Shown: positions 7,136-11,385 of the stretch, one piece after another
Position numbering within the stretch: position 1 is the stretch's first letter
Layout: every line of letters starts with the position of its first letter
Assembly: GCA_023231365.1 (NCBI GenBank)
Contig: JALNVO010000071.1
Coordinates: 1-11,385, forward strand
Source: Fibrobacteraceae bacterium
GTDB taxonomy: Bacteria; Fibrobacterota; Fibrobacteria; Fibrobacterales; Fibrobacteraceae
Reading direction: 5' to 3'
DNA length: 11,385 bases
Notes under the pieces: generated by a model
Database searches by the model: none
The model's input: the letters and a program-made list of their open reading frames with translations, nothing else
Told to the model about the DNA's origin: nothing
Translations under genes and position numbers: made by a program

Positions 7136-9019
7136 TTATTTTTTAAGCTGAAGCTGCCAAAGAATTTGTGTACCCGAAGCCACCCAAGGAAGCTGAGGCG
7201 GAGCATACGGATTCTTTTCCGTAGGCCAGTTCGTCCAGACGCGGTCGCTGAACTCATAGAATTGTTCTGGCAAATAAGTGAGAGGAATCGCCGGCTGATC
7301 TTCCATAAAAATTTTGTTCAATTGACGATAAGCAGAAGCGATAGAATCCTGATCGGTCATCAAAGGAATCAAAGCCATCAAGCTGTCCACCGCCGGACGA
7401 TATTCCGGAGTGCCCGGTTGATTGTAACGCCCAATATTGGTACCTGCCCAACTGCCAAGGGGCTGCCAATCGCGGGAAGACATAACCGCTTCAAACCGGC
7501 TCCACGGAAGAGACGGAGAAACGTCTGCAACCGGCTTATCCATAATCAAATCAAAGTCGCCAGTTCCCTTCTTAGGCCAGTACTGACCTCCATCCACAAA
7601 GCCTTCACGGACATCAATGCCTGCCTTGCGCATACCTTCTACAGCAATCGTCACAATAGCTTCCCAGTCAGTCCAACCGGCAGGGGAAGTGATGAACAAC
7701 GTCGGAAGTTTCCGACCGTTCTTTTCCATGTGGTCGAGTTCTCCGTCCGCCTTGAACACGGAGGTATAACCCGCCGACTTCAGCATATTCTGGACTTCTG
7801 CAATTTTAGCAGAATCGCGGAGCGAAAAATCTATACCATACTTCGCGCAATCTTCATCATTGATATACTTGCCTTCAAGAACCGTTGGCATAATAAGTCC
7901 AGCCTTGATCGGCGACGTATAATTGGAAACGGCAAACTTCTGGATAGCGACATAATCAATGGAAGTGGCCATCGCACGGCGGAATACCTTATCATTGAGC
8001 GGTTCGCGCATCGTATTAAAAATCATCATCGGCATAGCGCCAGGTACAAAGTAAGGGGGTTCATCATACCAAGTATGGACACCGGCAGTACTCTTGTGCT
8101 CAATTCTCGGAATGAAGCTCATAGAACCATCAAGAGAGCCTTCGCGCATAGCAATCGTGCTGTGCTCGTTGGACTTGTAAATCGGGTGAACGATATACTT
8201 TGGGGCCGGAAGCTTCCCGCCATGGAGAGCCGCATTGCCCCAATAATCATCACGACGCTGAAGGATAATCTTTGTCGTAGAGAATCCGGCAAGATTGTAT
8301 GGTCCAGAAATAACAGCGGCTGAACCCATCATATCCTTTTTTACGTCATCAAGAGGACTGGCCTTGCACGCCTCAGAAGTTTTATCCTTATTGCATACAG
8401 CGGTCAAAGAATCCTTTGCATTCTGCAAGCGGGTTTCAAAAATATGAGCAGGAACAATACGGATGGCTTGCAAGACATCGCGCACACTAAGCGGGTTATT
8501 GCGTTTCTCCTTTGCGACCATAAATGCAAGGCGTTCCGTCTTAACGCTATCGACAAGCACGGTATCTACGTGAATTGCAGAAATCTGGTCTAGGGCAAAG
8601 CTTGTAACAGCACCAGAAAAATGGGCCCCCAGTTCATAAATGAACTTAATATCAGTTGAAGTAACCGGTTTTCCGTCGCTCCACTTCGCTTGAGGGTTCA
8701 AGTCAACAACTACAGAATCGTTGTTGGATAAAGAATCTTGAAGAGTTCCGAGAAGAGGTTCAAATTTTCCATTCAAGGTGTTGTACGTAATCAGCGGTTC
8801 ATACATCAAATTGAAACGCCCGCCAACCGGCCAAGCAGCCTGCCAACTTTCAGCAAGGGGGTTAAACGTTGCAGGAGTACCCCATTGTTGTCCCGATAAG
8901 TAGAGAGTTTCCTCTCTAGGGAGAGATCCTTCGGATGAGGATTCACCGCATCCGGCCAATAAGCTAAAACACGCCGACAAGGCAACAGAGCCTCGGGCGA
9001 TCGTTTTCAAACCATTCAT
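7136..9019 (-). CDS. Solute-binding lipoprotein of an Opp-type ABC importer (SBP_bac_5 family)
   Basis: This is the substrate-capturing subunit, first gene of the operon. The 627-residue product starts with a lipoprotein signal peptide: R9, a hydrophobic core, and the lipobox LLAGC with C24 as the predicted lipidated cysteine, so it should be anchored at a membrane facing the periplasm. The mature part is a family-5 (OppA/DppA-like) binding protein. WGTPATFNPL (46-55) and YEPLITYN (73-80) stand near the N terminus, KWSDGKPVTSTDIKF is the usual family landmark, and later come RRDDYWG and FRRAMATSIDY. The opening motif recalls the branch of this family that binds cello- or other oligosaccharides; peptides remain possible. 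The start has GAGGA 4-5 bases upstream. I find no convincing promoter in the 105 bases before it. Confidence 0.93.
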   Translation of the reverse strand: MNGLKTIARGSVALSACFSLLAGCGESSSEGSLPREETLYLSGQQWGTPATFNPLAESWQAAWPVGGRFNLMYEPLITYNTLNGKFEPLLGTLQDSLSNNDSVVVDLNPQAKWSDGKPVTSTDIKFIYELGAHFSGAVTSFALDQISAIHVDTVLVDSVKTERLAFMVAKEKRNNPLSVRDVLQAIRIVPAHIFETRLQNAKDSLTAVCNKDKTSEACKASPLDDVKKDMMGSAAVISGPYNLAGFSTTKIILQRRDDYWGNAALHGGKLPAPKYIVHPIYKSNEHSTIAMREGSLDGSMSFIPRIEHKSTAGVHTWYDEPPYFVPGAMPMMIFNTMREPLNDKVFRRAMATSIDYVAIQKFAVSNYTSPIKAGLIMPTVLEGKYINDEDCAKYGIDFSLRDSAKIAEVQNMLKSAGYTSVFKADGELDHMEKNGRKLPTLFITSPAGWTDWEAIVTIAVEGMRKAGIDVREGFVDGGQYWPKKGTGDFDLIMDKPVADVSPSLPWSRFEAVMSSRDWQPLGSWAGTNIGRYNQPGTPEYRPAVDSLMALIPLMTDQDSIASAYRQLNKIFMEDQPAIPLTYLPEQFYEFSDRVWTNWPTEKNPYAPPQLPWVASGTQILWQLQLKK

Positions 9020-9124
9020 TTTATCCTCTTGTTTATAATCTGCACAAGATGCTCACATTAAAACTTTGCAAACATAATTTACATTGTTTTATTACAGTTT
9101 AGAATAGTAAAAAAAAATTCTCAT
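9020..9124 (-). promoter_or_regulatory. A/T-rich upstream region of the importer operon
   Basis: This should hold the operon promoter because a strong terminator closes the enolase unit just upstream. No good -35/-10 pair is visible. Two weak signs are a TTTGCAAA palindrome (9065-9072) and, overlapping it on the minus strand, TATGTTTG (9076-9069), which fits the Bacteroidota -7 pattern TAnnTTTG; the matching -33 TTTG is absent. The Shine-Dalgarno GAGGA before the lipoprotein gene is at 9024-9028. Confidence 0.35.
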
Positions 9125-9162
9125 AAAAAAAGAGGCTCCGATTTAAAACGGAGCCTCTTTTC
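9125..9162 (-). terminator. Intrinsic terminator of enolase
   Basis: A perfect 10-bp inverted repeat, 9131-9140 with 9149-9158, has an 8-base loop and flanking A/T pairs that lengthen the stem. On the minus strand it is followed by a run of seven T residues. It begins about 25 bases after the eno stop codon and separates eno from the importer operon. Confidence 0.92.
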
Positions 9163-9185
9163 AGCAATCGTTCACAATTGTTCAA

Positions 9186-10553
9186 TTACTTACGCGGATC
9201 GCCGGCATAGACAGCAGCTTTACCAAGTTCTTCTTCAATCCGGAGAAGACGATTGTACTTGCAAACGCGGTCTGTACGGGAGAGAGAACCCGTTTTGATC
9301 TGGCCTGCGGCAGTACCCACAGCAAGATCAGCAATAAATGTGTCTTCCGTTTCACCAGAGCGGTGGGAAACGATCGGAGCATAACCTTCAACCTGAGCGC
9401 GCTTGATAGCGGCAAGAGTTTCAGAAACAGAACCGACCTGGTTCACCTTGATAAGGATGGCATTGCCGATGCCAGCCTTGATGCCTTCGTCAAAAATCGT
9501 CGGGTTAGTCACGAAGAGATCGTCACCAACGAGGTTGATCTTCTTGCCAAGCTTTTCAGTAAGAACCTTCCAACCAGCCCAATCGTGTTCATCGAGACCG
9601 TCTTCGATGGAGAAGATTGAGAACTTGTCAATGAGCTTCTCGTAATAAGCAACCATCTGCTGGCTCTTGAGGGTCTTGCCAGTGGACTTCTTGAAAGTAT
9701 AGGTTTCGCCCTTGTCCCACTTGTCCTTGATTTTCTTATCGCAAAATTCGGAAGAAGCAACGTCGAGAGCAATCTTGATGTCCTTGCCGAACTTGTAACC
9801 AGCCTTTTCTGTAGCATCCTTAAGAGCAGTAAGAGCCTTTTCAAGAGTCATCACACCCTTGATTTCAAAACCGAACTTGGCCTTCGGAGCCTTCTTGAGA
9901 GAAACGCCCGGAGCAAAACCGCCTTCGTCGCCGACCGTGGTATCATAACCTTCAGCCTTGAGAACGGACTTGAGGGAATGGAAAATTTCCGTCACCATCT
10001 GAAGGCCCTTGGAGAACGTCTTTGCGCCAACAGGAGCAATCATGAATTCTTGGAAATCAATCGGAGCAGAAGAGTGATCGCCGCCATTGATCACGTTGCA
10101 CATCGGGCACGGAAGCGTGAGCTTCTTCGTTCCATGAAGCTTTGCAATGTATTGATAGAGAGGAATGCCTGCATCATTAGCAGCAGCAACACAAACAGCC
10201 ATCGAAACGCCGAGAATTGCATTTGCACCCAGCTTGTTCTTGAGCATGCGGTTGCCATCGAGTTCGATCATGGCATCATCAATTTCGGTCTGCTTGGAAG
10301 CATCCATCCCAATAATCTTCTTAGCAATCTTTTCGTTGACATTCTTGACAGCCTTCAAAGTGCCCTTGCCGCAGTAGGTCTTCTTGTCACCGTCGCGGAG
10401 CTCGCAAGCTTCGCGTTCGCCGGTAGAAGCGCCACTCGGAACAGCAGCGTGTCCTTTAGCACCAGAAGTGAGAACGACATCAACTTCGAGAGACGGATTT
10501 CCACGGGAATCCAAAATCTGACGAGCGACAACGGATTTGATTTTTGCAGCCAT
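9186..10553 (-). CDS. eno: Enolase (phosphopyruvate hydratase)
   Basis: Enolase converts 2-phosphoglycerate to phosphoenolpyruvate in glycolysis; it is cytoplasmic and magnesium dependent. The 455-residue product keeps the active site: the SGASTGE loop (40-46), H160 in NGGDHSS, E210 in GDEGGFAP, the metal ligands D264 (ALDVASSEF), E317 (SIEDG) and D344 (VGDDLFVTN), the catalytic lysine K369 (LIKVNQVG), and SHRSGETED (396-404). IKTGSLSRTDR and NRLLRIEEELG close the protein. It is some 20-25 residues longer than the usual ~430. The extra residues lie around 222-255 and 271-298, both between the catalytic Glu and E317. The start ATG at 10553 has only a modest AAGG about 6 bases upstream. Codon use favours GCT, GTT, GGT and AAG, as expected of a highly expressed native gene. 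It stands alone with its own terminator. Confidence 0.98.
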   Translation of the reverse strand: MAAKIKSVVARQILDSRGNPSLEVDVVLTSGAKGHAAVPSGASTGEREACELRDGDKKTYCGKGTLKAVKNVNEKIAKKIIGMDASKQTEIDDAMIELDGNRMLKNKLGANAILGVSMAVCVAAANDAGIPLYQYIAKLHGTKKLTLPCPMCNVINGGDHSSAPIDFQEFMIAPVGAKTFSKGLQMVTEIFHSLKSVLKAEGYDTTVGDEGGFAPGVSLKKAPKAKFGFEIKGVMTLEKALTALKDATEKAGYKFGKDIKIALDVASSEFCDKKIKDKWDKGETYTFKKSTGKTLKSQQMVAYYEKLIDKFSIFSIEDGLDEHDWAGWKVLTEKLGKKINLVGDDLFVTNPTIFDEGIKAGIGNAILIKVNQVGSVSETLAAIKRAQVEGYAPIVSHRSGETEDTFIADLAVGTAAGQIKTGSLSRTDRVCKYNRLLRIEEELGKAAVYAGDPRK

Positions 10554-10741
10554 ATTTTGCCTTTTTTTAGAGTGAGTTTTTTTGATGTAAAAAATATAGA
10601 AAAACTGTTGATTGGCGTGGGATTAAATGTTTTCAAAAAGGAGAAAAACAGGCTGAAGCGGATTCAATGCTGTTTACTTTTTACACAAGGCAAAAAAATA
10701 CCCTTTCAAAGCCATTCATTCTAGATTCCATCACGACTACA
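10554..10741. promoter_or_regulatory. Intergenic region upstream of enolase
   Basis: This A/T-rich stretch lies between eno (minus strand) and the small plus-strand frame, and must carry the eno promoter. TATATT on the minus strand (10598-10593) would make a reasonable -10 but has no matching -35 at 16-18 bases. An alternative further upstream on the minus strand is TTGAAA, an 18-base spacer, then TGTAAA (starting near 10712). An AAAGGAG (10638-10644, plus strand) is a good Shine-Dalgarno sequence but has no suitably spaced start codon. I can support no specific site. Confidence 0.3.
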
Positions 10742-10939
10742 ATGAAAATAGTTCTTGAAATCGGAAAATCTAATTTATATAAAATTCCGGAGACGGAACA
10801 TTTTCGCCATTACTCAGCATCCCGATTGGGGATCTATACCATCAAAGTCTATGCACCAACCGGAGTGCGTATGTTCAACCGAACTCTAAAAACGGGCGCA
10901 GGAGAAAACGAGTTCCCGGTAGGGTTAATGCCTTTTTAA
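10742..10939 (+). CDS. Small hypothetical protein, possible remnant of a secreted-protein C-terminal domain
   Basis: This 65-residue plus-strand frame begins at ATG 10742; the frame is open further upstream to an ATG at 10667 (90 residues). Neither start has a properly spaced Shine-Dalgarno. It has no signal peptide and no membrane segment. The part GIYTIKVYAPTGVRMFNRTL, ending ENEFPVGLMPF, alternates hydrophobic and polar residues as beta strands do. It loosely resembles the last strands of C-terminal sorting or beta-sandwich modules of secreted FCB proteins (pattern G-x-Y-x-I-K-V-Y, then L-x-P-x-G-x-Y). Here a stop codon falls right after LMPF, where such modules normally run on, so it may be a truncated fragment rather than a working gene. 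It is divergent from eno. The resemblance is by eye only. Confidence 0.35.
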   Translation: MKIVLEIGKSNLYKIPETEHFRHYSASRLGIYTIKVYAPTGVRMFNRTLKTGAGENEFPVGLMPF

Positions 10940-11133
10940 AGATTAACGTTCATCTCCGTATTTCCCCATCGCGCTTTCGAACGGGCGCATAAAAGCTCTG
11001 CTCGATGCCCGCAACCCTGTTGCAGAAAACCAAGGAAGTCTTCCGGACATCAACGTAGAGCACCTCAATTCAAGCATCTTCTTGATGATTGGCGTACAAC
11101 CAAAATTTGATATATAACTGACAATTCATCCAG
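10940..11133. other. Stretch without an identifiable gene
   Basis: No recognisable gene, RNA or repeat was found. A plus-strand frame without a start codon is open from about 10947 to 11116 and reads fairly protein-like (for example ALSNGRIKALLDARNPVAEN), so it could be a decayed gene fragment. The opposite strand in the same place is Ser/Arg-rich, as antisense frames often are. No terminator was seen for the small plus-strand frame. Confidence 0.3.
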
Positions 11134-11385
11134 TCAGAATATAAACCGGAAAATATTTGCTCCGTTTTTATATGAACTTTTGAAAACGGTACATACAGAA
11201 TGGTCTATGGATAGAATCAACGATTCGAAATCAAATGATATGCGGAAAAAGAATGTTTGAGAATCGATGGCAGGATCGAAGGGACGATCTGCGGCACGAA
11301 GTTTTGTTGGGGCACCATCCCGGCAGAGTAAATTCATTACCGGATCAAATTTGCGTTCGGCATCGTATAGAAATTTTCGATAGAA
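11134..11385 (-). CDS. Unidentified partial reading frame open to the window edge
   Basis: A minus-strand frame runs from the right edge to a TGA at 11136-11134, 83 codons without a start inside the edge part. It would be the C-terminal end of a gene that begins outside the window; an internal ATG at 11337 would give 67 residues. The first half reads like a plausible protein (RKFLYDAERKFDPVMNLLC, then DRPFDPAIDS) while the second half is Phe/Ser-rich and low in information. I recognise no family. A plus-strand frame overlapping the same bases is also open to the edge (from about 11185), so strand and coding status are uncertain. Confidence 0.25.
   Translation of the reverse strand, partial: FYRKFLYDAERKFDPVMNLLCRDGAPTKLRAADRPFDPAIDSQTFFFRISFDFESLILSIDHSVCTVFKSSYKNGANIFRFIF

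Noticed and set aside
7166..8323. A long plus-strand frame (385 codons) antisense to the binding-protein gene.
   Set aside because: It is rich in Arg, His and Ile and lacks any recognisable domain, and the minus strand holds a well-supported family protein with lipobox. It is a shadow frame.
3362..9019. The importer operon as a horizontally acquired island.
   Set aside because: Base composition and codon use resemble enolase, and no mobile-element genes, tRNA or flanking direct repeats were seen.
11162..11189. Inverted repeat CCGTTTT / AAAACGG with a 14-base loop as a terminator.
   Set aside because: The stem is short and A/T-rich, the loop is long, and no T tract follows on either strand.

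Overview
The window reads almost entirely on the minus strand and carries ordinary bacterial core genes beside a complete peptide-type ABC import operon. EF-Tu and enolase are full length and well conserved. Apart from tuf, base composition is moderate (about 40-55% GC in the 60-base lines I counted). The EF-Tu and enolase sequences, the Opp-type lipoprotein and the divergent EF-G paralog fit a Gram-negative of the Fibrobacterota/Bacteroidota (FCB) side, possibly a Fibrobacter relative. That is an impression from protein wording, not a phylogeny.

Layout from left to right in coordinates, with transcription running right to left: tuf (1-1185); its structured leader and probable promoter (about 1186-1325); an EF-G/ribosomal-protection-type GTPase (1376-3304); a strong intrinsic terminator (about 3311-3346); a five-gene importer operon ordered, in transcription direction, binding lipoprotein (9019-7136), permease B (7126-5993), permease C (5990-5145), ATPase D (5132-4146) and ATPase F (4156-3362); the enolase terminator (9125-9162); and eno (10553-9186). 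Beyond eno lie a small plus-strand reading frame (10742-10939) and about 450 bases with no gene I can identify, including an unidentified frame open to the right edge.

The importer genes form one tight unit (gaps of 9, 2 and 12 bases, then an 11-base overlap). The lipoprotein would capture the solute, the two permeases form the channel, and the two ATPases drive it. The substrate could be a peptide or, judging from the binding protein's N-terminal wording, an oligosaccharide. Enolase serves glycolysis and is a separate unit. The two translation GTPases stand in the order EF-G-like then EF-Tu, echoing the str operon, but the EF-G-like protein is a short, diverged paralog.

The points most worth a second look are: the paralog's altered domain IV tip and its start codon placed directly against the importer terminator; the sharp GC and codon-usage jump inside tuf; and the hairpins in the tuf leader. 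I see no CRISPR array, rRNA, tRNA, IS element or phage gene.
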